Positions 44,625-53,552 of a stretch of 64,000 nucleotides of DNA are shown here, piece after piece. The notes below the pieces were generated by a model. That model did not search any database. It saw only the letters and a program-made list of their open reading frames with translations, and was not told the DNA's origin. The stretch lies in NCBI GenBank assembly GCA_947488905.1, contig CANLBJ010000002.1:62001-126000 (forward strand), written 5' to 3'. Within the stretch, counting starts at the first letter, position 1; the number at the start of each line of letters is the position of its first letter. A program made the translations under genes and the position numbers. Source of the stretch: Ulvibacter algarum (GTDB lineage: Bacteria > Bacteroidota > Bacteroidia > Flavobacteriales > Flavobacteriaceae).

Positions 44625-45209
44625 TTATTTTGATCTCTCCCGCAACACTTCTTCAATATCAGTAATCTTAATATTCTTAGCATTAAACATTACAAGCAAG
44701 TGATAAAACAAATCTGCGGCTTCATTTTTAAATAAATCATCATTGTCGTCTTTAGCTTCAATAACAAGCTCTATAGCTTCCTCGCCAAATTTCTGAATAA
44801 TTTTATTCATACCTCTCTTAAAAAGAGATACAGTGTAAGATGACTCATCGCCTTCTTCAACTCGTTTTGCAATAGTTTGCTCTAACTCAAATAAAAACCC
44901 TTTTACACTATTGTCGTCAAAACAATTGTCTGTCCCTTTGTGGCAAACTGGGCCTACGGGATTTACTTTAATGAGCAAACTATCTTGATCGCAGTCTTCT
45001 TTTATAGATACTACTTCTAGAAAATTTCCTGATGTTTCTCCCTTAGTCCACAAGCGTTTTTTGCTTCTGCTATAAAAAGTTACACGTTGTTCTGCTTTTG
45101 TTTTTAAATAAGCTTCCTCGTTCATATAGCCCACCATTAATACTTGAAGTGTTGCTGCGTTTTGTATAACAGCTGGCAATAAGCCGTTGTCTTTATATTG
45201 TAATTTCAT
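44625..45209 (-). CDS. hisIE: Bifunctional phosphoribosyl-AMP cyclohydrolase / phosphoribosyl-ATP pyrophosphatase
   Basis: 194 residues. The N-terminal HisI part has the zinc/Mg site: TFYSRSKKRLWTKGETSGN, DCDQDSLLI and PVCHKGTDNCF. The C-terminal HisE part begins at about 105 and has FGEEAIELVIEAKDD and NEAADLFYHLLVM. Catalyses steps 2 and 3 of histidine synthesis. Last gene of the his operon, 4 nt after hisF; its 3' end faces the orphan TPP riboswitch. Confidence 0.97.
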   Translation of the reverse strand: MKLQYKDNGLLPAVIQNAATLQVLMVGYMNEEAYLKTKAEQRVTFYSRSKKRLWTKGETSGNFLEVVSIKEDCDQDSLLIKVNPVGPVCHKGTDNCFDDNSVKGFLFELEQTIAKRVEEGDESSYTVSLFKRGMNKIIQKFGEEAIELVIEAKDDNDDLFKNEAADLFYHLLVMFNAKNIKITDIEEVLRERSK

Positions 45210-45213
45210 AATT

Positions 45214-45969
45214 TTATTTTCTTACTGAAATATTATTTCTTGATAAATAGTCTTTTAAAACGGGGATAGGTATTTCGTTAAAATGAAAAATACTTGCTGC
45301 TAATCCGCCTGTGGCTTTGGTTTGTTCAAAAACTTCTTTAAAATGCTTTTCTGACCCCGCACCTCCCGATGCAATAACAGGTAATGATATAGCTTCAGAC
45401 ACTTTTTTTGTAATGTCTAAAGAGAAACCATCTTTTGTCCCGTCACTGTTCATAGATGTTAATAAAATCTCACCGCCACCTAGACGCTCTATTTCTTGTG
45501 CCCATGCAACCGTTTTTAAGTCGGTTTTATTTCTGCCACCGTGTGTGTACACCCACCAATCGTTATCTTCAAATTTTGTGTCTATTGCAACAACCAGACA
45601 TTGACTCCCAAAACGTTTTGCAATGGCGCTAATTAAATCTGGATTCTTTACGGCTGCACTATTTATACTAACCTTATCTGCTCCGGCTTGCACTAATGCC
45701 GCAACATCATCTACGCTACTTATACCGCCACCCACTGTAAAAGGGATATTAATTTCTTTAGCGATTTTAGTAACTAATTCTACTAAAGTTTTTCTTTTTT
45801 CGACAGTTGCAGTAATGTCTAGAAATACAAGTTCATCTGCGCCTTCTTTTACATATCGTTGTGCTAACTCAATAGGGTCACCAGCATCTCTAATGTCTAA
45901 AAAATTTACACCTTTTACAGTGCGCCCGTCTTGAATATCTAAGCAAGGTATGATTCTCTTTTTTAGCAT
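45214..45969 (-). CDS. hisF: Imidazole glycerol phosphate synthase subunit HisF
   Basis: 251 residues, TIM barrel. [20 protein letters not shown] has the catalytic Asp11 equivalent, and FTVGGGISS and VIASGGAGS are the phosphate loops; Asp130 equivalent lies in VVAIDTK. Cyclase subunit that uses ammonia channelled from HisH to make IGP and AICAR. Overlaps hisA by 7 nt. Confidence 0.98.
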   Translation of the reverse strand: MLKKRIIPCLDIQDGRTVKGVNFLDIRDAGDPIELAQRYVKEGADELVFLDITATVEKRKTLVELVTKIAKEINIPFTVGGGISSVDDVAALVQAGADKVSINSAAVKNPDLISAIAKRFGSQCLVVAIDTKFEDNDWWVYTHGGRNKTDLKTVAWAQEIERLGGGEILLTSMNSDGTKDGFSLDITKKVSEAISLPVIASGGAGSEKHFKEVFEQTKATGGLAASIFHFNEIPIPVLKDYLSRNNISVRK

Positions 45970-46676
45970 AATTCTTCTAGTTGTTTCATTGTGATTCTTC
46001 CTTCATAGATGGCTTTACCAATAATAGCACCTTCACAGCCTAAGGCTTTTAAAGAATACAAATCATCCATGTTTGCAACACCACCACTAGCAATTAAGTT
46101 AATGGTTGTTTGCTCCATAATTTCTTTATATAATATTTCCGAAGCACCCTCTAGCATCCCGTCTTTAGAGATGTCTGTACAGATAATAGATTTGATACCT
46201 GCTAGTTCATACTCTTTTATAAAGTCAATAACGTCAAGCGATGAGGTTTCTGTCCATCCCTGTGTTGCAATCTTCTTATCTCTGCAGTCTGCTCCAAGAA
46301 TTATTTTATCTGCGCCATATGTAGCGAGCCATTTTAGTACTTGGTCTTTGTTTTTTACTGCAATACTTCCAGCTGTTATTTGCTGTGCGCCAGAGTTAAA
46401 AGCCACCTTAATATCTTCATCACTTTTTATACCACCGCCAAAGTCTATCTTTAAAGAGGTCTTGCTAGCAACTAGTTCTAGTACTTTATAATTGACAATA
46501 TTTTTAGCCTTTGCACCGTCAAGATCAACCATGTGCAGATGTTTAATCCCGTGGGCTTCAAATTGCTTGGCAACTTCTAGTGGGCTTTCATTATATATTT
46601 TGGTCGTGCTGTAGTCGCCTTTTGTTAAGCGTACACATTTACCGTCTATAATATCTATTGCAGGTATGAGTCTCAT
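45963..46676 (-). CDS. hisA: Phosphoribosylformimino-5-aminoimidazole carboxamide ribotide isomerase HisA
   Basis: 237 residues, TIM barrel related to His[18 protein letters not shown] carries the catalytic Asp8; [12 protein letters not shown] and [12 protein letters not shown] are phosphate loops; catalytic Asp in [11 protein letters not shown]. Converts ProFAR to PRFAR. Overlaps hisH by 4 nt and hisF by 7 nt. Confidence 0.98.
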   Translation of the reverse strand: MRLIPAIDIIDGKCVRLTKGDYSTTKIYNESPLEVAKQFEAHGIKHLHMVDLDGAKAKNIVNYKVLELVASKTSLKIDFGGGIKSDEDIKVAFNSGAQQITAGSIAVKNKDQVLKWLATYGADKIILGADCRDKKIATQGWTETSSLDVIDFIKEYELAGIKSIICTDISKDGMLEGASEILYKEIMEQTTINLIASGGVANMDDLYSLKALGCEGAIIGKAIYEGRITMKQLEELC

Positions 46677-47251
46677 AATTCTAAAAAGTTTTTAAGTATT
46701 GTATTGCCTACACTGGCAGATTTTTCTGGGTGAAATTGCGTCGCATAAAAATTGTCTTTCTGCAGTGCGGCAGAGAAGGGCAAGATATACTCGCTTTGAG
46801 CTATAGTGTTCTCATTAATATCTGCATAAAAACTGTGTACAAAATAGACATCATCTTCTACTTTTAATCCATTAAAAATAGGACTGTTTAAAGCAGTAAA
46901 GTTGTTCCATCCCATTTGCGGGACAATGTCTGTTGCCGGAAAACGTTTTACTTTGTTATCAAAAATACCAAGGCAATTTGTGTCTCCCTCTTCACTGTGC
47001 GCACAGAGTAACTGCATTCCTAAACAGATCCCTAAAACAGGATTCTTTAATTGAGGTATCAATTGATCTAGATTACGTTCTTTTAAATACTGCATTGCAG
47101 TACTAGCTTCACCAACACCAGGAAAAATAACTTTATCAGCGTTCATTAATTCTTCTGGATCATCTGTAATAATACTTTCATACCCTAAACGCGTTATTGC
47201 ATTTTGCACAGATTTTACATTGCCGGCATTATATTTTACTATCGCTATCAT
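46673..47251 (-). CDS. hisH: Imidazole glycerol phosphate synthase subunit HisH
   Basis: 192 residues, class I glutamine amidotransferase. Nucleophile Cys in [11 protein letters not shown], His-x-Glu of the triad in QFHPEKS, PGVGEAS oxyanion region. Supplies ammonia to HisF. Overlaps hisB by 4 nt. Confidence 0.97.
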   Translation of the reverse strand: MIAIVKYNAGNVKSVQNAITRLGYESIITDDPEELMNADKVIFPGVGEASTAMQYLKERNLDQLIPQLKNPVLGICLGMQLLCAHSEEGDTNCLGIFDNKVKRFPATDIVPQMGWNNFTALNSPIFNGLKVEDDVYFVHSFYADINENTIAQSEYILPFSAALQKDNFYATQFHPEKSASVGNTILKNFLEL

Positions 47252-48336
47252 AATACTCCTTTTGTGCTAGGAATACTGAAGTCTTCCGTTTTACCTATTG
47301 CCATTTTTATTGCTTTTGCCCACGCTTTAAAGATAGATTCTATCTTGTGGTGTTCATTATCGCCTTCTGCTTTTATGTTAAGGTTGCATAATGCAGCGTC
47401 ACTAAAACTTTTAAAGAAGTGCATAAACATCTCTGTAGGTAAGTCGCCTATTTGTTCTCTTTTAAAATCTGCATCCCAAACCAACCAAGGTCTACCGCCA
47501 AAGTCAATAGCAACCTGTGATAAGCAGTCATCCATAGGTAATAAAAAACCATAACGTTGTATTGCTTTTTTAGAACCTAAAGCCTGTCTAAAAGCCTCAC
47601 CTAAGGCTAGTGCTACGTCTTCTATAGTGTGGTGCTCGTCAATGTGTAAATCACCTTTTACTTGCACATTGAGATCCATATTACCGTGTTTAGCAAGCTG
47701 CTCTAGCATGTGGTCAAAAAAGCCTAAACCTGTACTAATATCTTTTTTGCCAGAACCGTCTAGGTTTAAAGAAATTGCAATTTCAGTTTCTGAGGTATTT
47801 CTTAAAACCGTTGCAGTTCTTGGTCGCTCTTTTAAAAATTGATAAATTTCTGACCAGTTCCAAGTACTTAAAACGGCATCTTCATTTTTATCTCCAATGA
47901 AGATTCCTTGAGCTTTTAGGTTTGTAGCTAACTCGATATCTGTGGCACGATCGCCAATCACAAAAGAGTTTGCAAGATCATAATTACCGTGAATGTATTT
48001 ATTTAGTAACCCAGTTCTTGGTTTACGAGTAGGGGCGTTGTCTGCCGGAAAACTATTGTCTATTAATATTTCAGAAAAAACAACACCTTCATTTTTAAAA
48101 GCTTCAATGAGTTTGTTTTGTGCAGGCCAGAAAGTGTCTTCTGGAAAAGAATCTGTACCCAATCCATCTTGATTAGTCACCATCACAAGTTCATAATCTA
48201 ACTCTGTTGCAATTTTAGAAAGATTAGCAAATACGCCAGGATAATAGGTTAGTTTTTCTAGGCTATCTAGTTGATAATCTATGGGTGGCTCTATGGCAAG
48301 CGTACCGTCACGGTCTATAAATAATACTTTTTTCAT
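47248..48336 (-). CDS. hisB: Bifunctional histidinol-phosphatase / imidazoleglycerol-phosphate dehydratase
   Basis: 362 residues from the ATG at 48336-48334. The open frame extends upstream to 48408 but those 24 residues lie in hisC; the chosen start creates a 4-nt ATGA overlap with hisC like its neighbours, and gives [17 protein letters not shown] with the HAD nucleophile Asp8 and Asp10. The N-terminal HAD domain is the histidinol-phosphatase; from about 175 the IGP dehydratase domain has [28 protein letters not shown] and [15 protein letters not shown] metal motifs. Catalyses steps 7 and 9. Confidence 0.97.
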   Translation of the reverse strand: MKKVLFIDRDGTLAIEPPIDYQLDSLEKLTYYPGVFANLSKIATELDYELVMVTNQDGLGTDSFPEDTFWPAQNKLIEAFKNEGVVFSEILIDNSFPADNAPTRKPRTGLLNKYIHGNYDLANSFVIGDRATDIELATNLKAQGIFIGDKNEDAVLSTWNWSEIYQFLKERPRTATVLRNTSETEIAISLNLDGSGKKDISTGLGFFDHMLEQLAKHGNMDLNVQVKGDLHIDEHHTIEDVALALGEAFRQALGSKKAIQRYGFLLPMDDCLSQVAIDFGGRPWLVWDADFKREQIGDLPTEMFMHFFKSFSDAALCNLNIKAEGDNEHHKIESIFKAWAKAIKMAIGKTEDFSIPSTKGVL

Positions 48337-49364
48337 TGTGCAAGTTTGTTTAAGGCGTTGATTAATTGAGCGTTTTCTTCTGGTGTTCCCACAGAAAAAC
48401 GGAGGCAATTATTAATTTGTTGAGATCTATTTCTCACTATTATTTGTTGCGCTGTTAACGCATTATAGATGACCTTAGCATCTGTAACCGTGGCTAAAAT
48501 GAAGTTGGTTACAGATGGGTATTGTTTAAAAACCAATGGGTTTTTGTCTAAGGCCGCACTAAGTTTATGTCTTTCAGAAATGATAATTTCTTTTTGAGAC
48601 AGGTATGTTTCAGTATCCTTTAATGCAGTAATGGCGGCTGCTTGGTTAAGACCACTTACATTATAAGGAGGTTTTACTTTATTATAATATTCAATTATTT
48701 CTTCGCTAGCGTAGCCTATTCCTACGCGTGCAGATGCTAATCCGTAAGCCTTGCTTAGTGTTTGCATTACTACAATGTTCTCAAATTTTGACAACCATTG
48801 ATTGCAAGAAATAGCATCACTAAAATCAATATATGCTTCGTCAATTAAAACAATACCATTAAAGTCTTTAATGAGTTGCTCCATTAAACCACTGTCCAGT
48901 AAATTACCTGTTGGGTTATTAGGCGAACACAAAATCAATAATTTTACATCAGTATCTGCAATGGCATTTTTAGTCGCTTCAAAGTCAATGTCAAAACTAT
49001 TAGTGAGAGGCACTTTTACAAGCGCTACATTATTTATAGCAGCAGAAACTTCATACATTCCGTAAGTAGGAGTGAGGATAACAGCTTTGTCTTTTTCAGG
49101 TTCGCAAAAAACTCTAAAAGTGATATCAATAATCTCATCACTACCATTCCCTATAAATAGATTTTTTTCTGAAACGTTCTTTATTTGAGAAATTTCCTTT
49201 TTTAATTGACGCTGATAAGGGTCTGGGTACCGGTTTAAATTTCCGAAGGGATTCTCATTGGCATCTAGAAAAATACCTTCCATCCCTGTAAACTCATCGC
49301 GAGCGCTAGAATATCCTTTAAGTGCAGCGATACTTGGTCTAACTAAGTTTTTAATATTATTCAT
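48333..49364 (-). CDS. hisC: Histidinol-phosphate aminotransferase
   Basis: 343 residues, fold-type I PLP enzyme. [30 protein letters not shown] and the PLP lysine in [15 protein letters not shown]; Arg for phosphate binding in [11 protein letters not shown]. Transaminates imidazole acetol phosphate with glutamate. Overlaps hisD by 8 nt. Confidence 0.97.
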   Translation of the reverse strand: MNNIKNLVRPSIAALKGYSSARDEFTGMEGIFLDANENPFGNLNRYPDPYQRQLKKEISQIKNVSEKNLFIGNGSDEIIDITFRVFCEPEKDKAVILTPTYGMYEVSAAINNVALVKVPLTNSFDIDFEATKNAIADTDVKLLILCSPNNPTGNLLDSGLMEQLIKDFNGIVLIDEAYIDFSDAISCNQWLSKFENIVVMQTLSKAYGLASARVGIGYASEEIIEYYNKVKPPYNVSGLNQAAAITALKDTETYLSQKEIIISERHKLSAALDKNPLVFKQYPSVTNFILATVTDAKVIYNALTAQQIIVRNRSQQINNCLRFSVGTPEENAQLINALNKLAQ

Positions 49365-50646
49365 TTTCTAAAGCTTTTAGTCGCAGGGTTACAGCATTTT
49401 TGTGAGCAATTAATTCTTCTGCTTCTGCCATAATCTCTATAGCTGGTCCTATGTTTTTAATCCCCTCTTTATCTAATTTCTGAAATGTGATTTCTTTTGT
49501 AAAACTGCTCAGTGTTACTCCACTATAATTTTTTGCAAATCCTGCTGTGGGTAATGTGTGGTTAGTACCACTCGCATAATCTCCTGCGCTTTCGCAGCTA
49601 TAGTTCCCTATAAATACAGAACCAGCATTTTCTATTTTTGTTAGCCATTCGTCTGCTTTTTCCGAAGCTAAAATTAAGTGTTCTGGGGCATATTGATTAC
49701 TATAGTTAATGCATTCATCTATAGTTTCAAAAAGAAGTGATGTGCTATTTTTTAATGCTTTTGCAGCTATATCTTTACGGGGCAATGCTGCTAACTGTAT
49801 GTCTAATTCTTTTAAAGTTTCCGAAGTAATACGAGCGTTATTACTTACCAAGACTACTTGACTGTCTGGGCCGTGTTCTGCTTGCGATAATAAATCTGAT
49901 GCAATAAATGCGGGCACACCAGTTTCATCTGCTATGACTAAAACTTCGCTAGGTCCGGCTGGCATATCTATCGCTATACCTTCTTGTTGTACTTGCTGTT
50001 TTGCAGTGGTAACGTAAGAATTTCCTGGGCCAAAAATTTTATAAACTTGCGGTACAGATTCTGTTCCGTATGCCATTGCTGCGATGGCTTGTGCACCACC
50101 AACTTTAAAAATAGTGGTAATGCCTACTAACTGTGCTGTGTAAAGTATCGCGGGGTTAATGTTGCCTTCGCTATCTGGTGGGGTGCATAAAATAATCTCA
50201 TTACAGCCAGCAATTTTTGCAGGAATACCAAGCATTAATACCGTTGAGAATAGGGGAGCACTACCACCAGGAATGTACAAACCAACTTTGCTAATCGCTC
50301 TACTTTCTTGCCAGCAAGTCACCCCTTTTGTAGTTTCAATTTTTTGAGGTGTAAGCTCCTGTGCTTTGTGAAAAGCTGTGATGTTTCCCTTTGCGAGTTG
50401 GATTGCTTCTTTTAATGCTGTAGAAACTTTGTTGCTTGCTTTAGAAATTTCCTGAGACGTCACTTTTAATTCAGAAAGTTGCGCTTTGTCAAATTTTTGA
50501 GTGTAGTCTAAAAGCGCCTTGTCGCCTCCCGTTTTTACAGTGTTTAATATTTTTGCGACTGCGGGAACAATGGTTTCATTGTCAGCTATAGGGCGTTTGC
50601 AAAGGCTTGCCCATTCTGGCTTTGATGGATTTTTATACTCTTTCAT
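49357..50646 (-). CDS. hisD: Histidinol dehydrogenase
   Basis: 429 residues. GLYIPGGSAPLFSTVLM, AYGTESVPQVYKIFGPGNSY, the zinc/catalytic region SQAEHGPDSQVVLVS and PEHLILA, and YASGTNHTLPT are all present. Oxidises histidinol to histidine in two NAD-dependent steps. Stop of hisG and start share one nucleotide. Confidence 0.98.
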   Translation of the reverse strand: MKEYKNPSKPEWASLCKRPIADNETIVPAVAKILNTVKTGGDKALLDYTQKFDKAQLSELKVTSQEISKASNKVSTALKEAIQLAKGNITAFHKAQELTPQKIETTKGVTCWQESRAISKVGLYIPGGSAPLFSTVLMLGIPAKIAGCNEIILCTPPDSEGNINPAILYTAQLVGITTIFKVGGAQAIAAMAYGTESVPQVYKIFGPGNSYVTTAKQQVQQEGIAIDMPAGPSEVLVIADETGVPAFIASDLLSQAEHGPDSQVVLVSNNARITSETLKELDIQLAALPRKDIAAKALKNSTSLLFETIDECINYSNQYAPEHLILASEKADEWLTKIENAGSVFIGNYSCESAGDYASGTNHTLPTAGFAKNYSGVTLSSFTKEITFQKLDKEGIKNIGPAIEIMAEAEELIAHKNAVTLRLKALENE

Positions 50647-51503
50647 TACAATACCATTTTATCAATAGGAACTATTAAAAGATCTTCTGCACCAGCTGTT
50701 TTAAGTTGGTCAATAACTTCCCAAAACTGGTTTTCTTCAATCACACTGTGTAGTGAGCTCCATCCTTCTTTTGCTAGTGGTAAAATGGTTGGGCTTTTTA
50801 AAACTGGAAGTATGCTACTCACAGCTTCTATCTTATCGTTAGGTACATTTAGCAATATATATTTAGATTTTTTTGCACGTTGTACAGCTTGGATTCTAAA
50901 CAATAATTGATCTAATAACTGTTGTGCGTCTTTGGTTAAATTTGGCGCTTTTGCTAATACAGCTTCAGATTTTAAAACTACTTGTGTTTCTTTTAATCCG
51001 TTTTTAAATAGTGTACTACCAGAACTTACAATATCAAAAATACCATCTGCCAGCCCAATATTTGGTGCAATCTCTACAGAGCCAGAAATAACGTGTAAAT
51101 CTGCTTTTACATTATTTTTATCTAAGTATGTTTTAAGCGTGTTAGGGTAGGAAGTTGCAATTTTTTTACCTTCAAAATAAGAGAGGTCATTAACTTCTAT
51201 TTCTTTAGGTACTGCAAGTGATACGCGGCATTTAGAAAAACCAAGCTTCTCAACAATAGAGACATTTTTCTGTTTTTCAATGAGTAGATTCTCTCCAACA
51301 ATAGCGATATCAATCACTCCATCTTCTAGATATTGTGGGATGTCTGAGTTACGTAAATAGTAAATTTCTAATGGGAAGTTGCGTACGGTTACTTTAAGTT
51401 GGTCTCTGCCATTATCTACAGAGATACCACAACTTTTTAATAATCTAAGAGAGTCTTCATTGAGTCTCCCGCTTTTCTGAATGGCAATTTTTAATGGTTT
51501 CAT
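50646..51503 (-). CDS. hisG: ATP phosphoribosyltransferase (long form, HisG-L)
   Basis: 285 residues; the short form is near 210, so this is the long form with its own C-terminal regulatory ACT-like domain for histidine feedback inhibition (region VPNDKIEAVSSILPVLKSPT) and needs no HisZ. IAIQKSGRLNED at the N-terminus and the PRPP loop GIFDIVSSGSTLFKNGL are clear. First committed step of histidine synthesis, first gene of the operon, preceded by an attenuator. Confidence 0.98.
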   Translation of the reverse strand: MKPLKIAIQKSGRLNEDSLRLLKSCGISVDNGRDQLKVTVRNFPLEIYYLRNSDIPQYLEDGVIDIAIVGENLLIEKQKNVSIVEKLGFSKCRVSLAVPKEIEVNDLSYFEGKKIATSYPNTLKTYLDKNNVKADLHVISGSVEIAPNIGLADGIFDIVSSGSTLFKNGLKETQVVLKSEAVLAKAPNLTKDAQQLLDQLLFRIQAVQRAKKSKYILLNVPNDKIEAVSSILPVLKSPTILPLAKEGWSSLHSVIEENQFWEVIDQLKTAGAEDLLIVPIDKMVL

Positions 51504-51559
51504 TAATTGATTTTTTTAAATAAATCTGAATAATGAAATGGGATTTTGAAGAAAACAAA

Positions 51560-51587
51560 AAACCCGTCTAATTACTCAGACGGGTTT
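51560..51587 (-). terminator. his operon attenuator terminator
   Basis: AAACCCGTCT (51560-51569) with AGACGGGTTT (51578-51587), perfect 10-bp stem, followed on the minus strand by TTTTTTGTTTTC. It lies between the leader peptide stop (51613) and hisG (51503). Confidence 0.88.
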
Positions 51588-51612
51588 CATAATATATTAG
51601 TTTATACACATA

Positions 51613-51672
51613 TCATTTCCTGCTCGACTGAAGTCCAGTATGAAGATGATGATGATGTACTTGATTGTTCAT
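51613..51672 (-). CDS. hisL: his operon leader peptide (HisL-like), 19 residues
   Basis: A small ORF with ATG at 51672-51670 and TGA at 51615-51613 translates to MNNQVHHHHLHTGLQSSRK. Five of its 19 residues are His, four consecutive (CAT x4) plus one after a Leu. Too short for ordinary gene finding. Its position, about 10 nt from a putative transcription start and just before an intrinsic terminator in front of hisG, is the classic layout for ribosome-mediated attenuation: ribosomes stalled at His codons when His-tRNA is scarce would favour an antiterminator. The peptide itself has no other expected function. Confidence 0.85.
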   Translation of the reverse strand: MNNQVHHHHLHTGLQSSRK

Positions 51673-51689
51673 TGTAATTATTTCTTTGG

Positions 51690-51697
51690 CAAAACTA
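51690..51697 (-). promoter_or_regulatory. his operon promoter -7 box
   Basis: Minus-strand TAGTTTTG, giving a start about 10 nt before the leader peptide ATG. No TTG at 19-20 nt spacing. Confidence 0.5.
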
Positions 51698-51754
51698 GTT
51701 TGTTTTTTACAAAAATGGATTGCTTATTTCATTTTTAACATTTAATTGTCAATT

Positions 51755-52279
51755 TTAATTTTTAAGATTAATGCTATCTATCTGTAAATTAAAGCTTTCC
51801 TTCTTTTTGTTCCCAATAAGTATCGCAATTTCTGAAATATACTCTCTATCAAAATTGGCCATATTTAATTTACGACCTCTAAATTGTGGTTTCATATCTT
51901 TTAAAAGAATAGAAATGGTTTCCCATTTTCCTGTCGTTTGCATATTGATTACATATGAGTAAAATGTATCAAATTTGTCTTTTACTCTAAACTGATAAAT
52001 CTTGCCATCACCTTTTAATTTAATTTGAATTGCTGTTTTTTCTGAAACTTTAACTGGATTAAAATTATGACGTACAGAGGCAAAACCTCCATTATTTTCT
52101 AATCTTACCTTGCCACTAAAAAGACCGTGACCTTCTTCATTTATTATTAGAGAGCTTTCTGAAACTCCACCCATAACGCCATCATTAACAATGAACCATT
52201 GAGACAGATCGCTATCTGTGTTAAAATTAAAAATAGGAGAATTCACAAATAAGAGTATTAAGATGAATAAAGGTTTCAT
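51755..52279 (-). CDS. CIA30-like (NDUFAF1-type) exported protein
   Basis: 174 residues with an N-terminal hydrophobic signal (MKPLFILILLFVNS). FNTDSDLSQWFIVNDGVMGGVSESS, GGFASVRHNF and FRGRKLN form the galactose-binding-like jelly roll of the CIA30 family, named from the complex I assembly factor. Bacterial versions are small carbohydrate-binding-like proteins; a complex I role is not implied. Separated from the his leader by a short gap. Confidence 0.88.
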   Translation of the reverse strand: MKPLFILILLFVNSPIFNFNTDSDLSQWFIVNDGVMGGVSESSLIINEEGHGLFSGKVRLENNGGFASVRHNFNPVKVSEKTAIQIKLKGDGKIYQFRVKDKFDTFYSYVINMQTTGKWETISILLKDMKPQFRGRKLNMANFDREYISEIAILIGNKKKESFNLQIDSINLKN

Positions 52280-52329
52280 CTTATAAAGGTATTCAGCTTA
52301 TCAAGAACAAAAAAGAAATTAATAAAACC

Positions 52330-52923
52330 TTAACCATGTATTGTTTCTTGTTTTCCGTAGCTTTTAATGATTTCACCTTCAAATGCAACGAGTTCTTGCC
52401 AGCGTTTTTCTACGTCAAGATCTTTACCATATTTGCGAGCAAAACCTAAGAAGGTTGTATAATGTCCTGCCTCACTTATCATTAGTTCTCTGTAAAATTT
52501 TGATAATTTCTCATCACTAATGCGCTCACTTAATAATTTAAAACGCTCACAGCTTCTTGCTTCTATCATCGCAGAGAATAGTAACCTATCTACCATTGCT
52601 TCTGTTCTGGTTTTATTACCACCAGCTTTTGTAAATTTAAATAATTGATTTACATAATGGTCTTTGCGTTCACGCCCCAAAGTATAACCGCGTTCTTTAA
52701 TAATGTCGTGCACCATCTGAAAATGCTCTAACTCTTCTTGTGCAAGTTTTAAAAGCTCTGTTACCAGCTCTTCGTGCTCACTATTAAGTGTGATGATGGT
52801 GATAGCATTTGTCGCTGCTTTTTGCTCACACCAAGCGTGATCTGTAAGAATCTCTTCTAGATTACTTTCTACAATAGTAACCCATCTTGGGTCTGTTTCT
52901 AGTTTTAAATGGAGCATTGACAT
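52330..52923 (-). CDS. miaE: tRNA-(ms2io6A)-hydroxylase
   Basis: 197 residues, all-helical di-iron protein. Iron ligands: Glu in HAWCEQKAATNA, EELEHFQMVHD (ExxH), and later EARSCERFK and SEAGHY (ExxH), the pattern of ferritin-like di-iron carboxylate enzymes. MiaE hydroxylates the isopentenyl group of ms2i6A37 in tRNA using O2. Downstream of a membrane protein gene with a 26-nt gap. Confidence 0.93.
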   Translation of the reverse strand: MSMLHLKLETDPRWVTIVESNLEEILTDHAWCEQKAATNAITIITLNSEHEELVTELLKLAQEELEHFQMVHDIIKERGYTLGRERKDHYVNQLFKFTKAGGNKTRTEAMVDRLLFSAMIEARSCERFKLLSERISDEKLSKFYRELMISEAGHYTTFLGFARKYGKDLDVEKRWQELVAFEGEIIKSYGKQETIHG

Positions 52924-52949
52924 AGGGTAGTGGTTTTGAGCAAATATAA

Positions 52950-53552
52950 TTAATCTATTGCGTTGATTTGTTTTTTGAATTTTTGAATCTTGTCATAATC
53001 AGAAATTTCAAGAATATCAATAAGATTTAACCAATGTAATACTCCAATTTTGTGGTAATGAATCAATAATTCTGGGTGCTTTTTTAGAGATCTGTTGTTT
53101 TCTTGTAAAAAGGAAGTTGCTATTTTCTTGCCACTTTTAAGGTGTAGTTTTATTCTATTATCTAAACCGTGAGATATTGCTGGTTCAAAATCAGTGTTGT
53201 AATATTTGTATTTTCCTTTACGATCACCGTAAAATGAAAACTCTATTTTATTTATTTCTGAAATTTTAAATGTTGATTTATGTATCGTTATTTGATCTTG
53301 ATTTAATACTAAGTCGCGATTATATTTCCCTCTTGGTTTCTCTGAAGAAAATAGGTTGAAAAATTTAAGAAAAGTTACATATGTTACTAATAGTAAAGCG
53401 CTAAAAGAAACCCATCCGCCTATTTTTAGTCCAGTTGTACTATAAATACACAAGAGTAAAAGAAAGACAAGTAGAAGAATTAAAGCAACACTGTTTCTCT
53501 TAGAAAGATAAAAGCTGTTGTCGTGTTTAAAACTTTTAAAACGTGCTTGCAT
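52950..53552 (-). CDS. Two-transmembrane protein of unknown function
   Basis: 200 residues. Two hydrophobic helices near the N-terminus (about 22-40 VALILLLVFLLLLCIY and 45-64), then a soluble domain with PH-like strand pattern (LVLNQDQITIHKSTFKISEINKIEFSFYG). No cysteine pairs or catalytic motifs. Stop of the upstream sialidase-like gene and this start share one nucleotide (TAATG), so they are co-transcribed. I do not recognise the family. Confidence 0.68.
   Translation of the reverse strand: MQARFKSFKHDNSFYLSKRNSVALILLLVFLLLLCIYSTTGLKIGGWVSFSALLLVTYVTFLKFFNLFSSEKPRGKYNRDLVLNQDQITIHKSTFKISEINKIEFSFYGDRKGKYKYYNTDFEPAISHGLDNRIKLHLKSGKKIATSFLQENNRSLKKHPELLIHYHKIGVLHWLNLIDILEISDYDKIQKFKKQINAID

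Noticed and set aside
45623-46491. Long open frames on the plus strand opposite hisF and hisA, in the direction of the TPP riboswitch
   Set aside because: They lie inside conserved his genes, start 1 kb or more beyond the riboswitch terminator, and encode low-complexity Ser/Pro-rich peptides with no thiamine-gene similarity.
51637-51657. CAT-rich segment encoding consecutive His codons, possibly a vector His-tag
   Set aside because: Only four consecutive His codons plus one more, in a natural 19-codon ORF with a terminator in front of hisG; no vector sequence around it.
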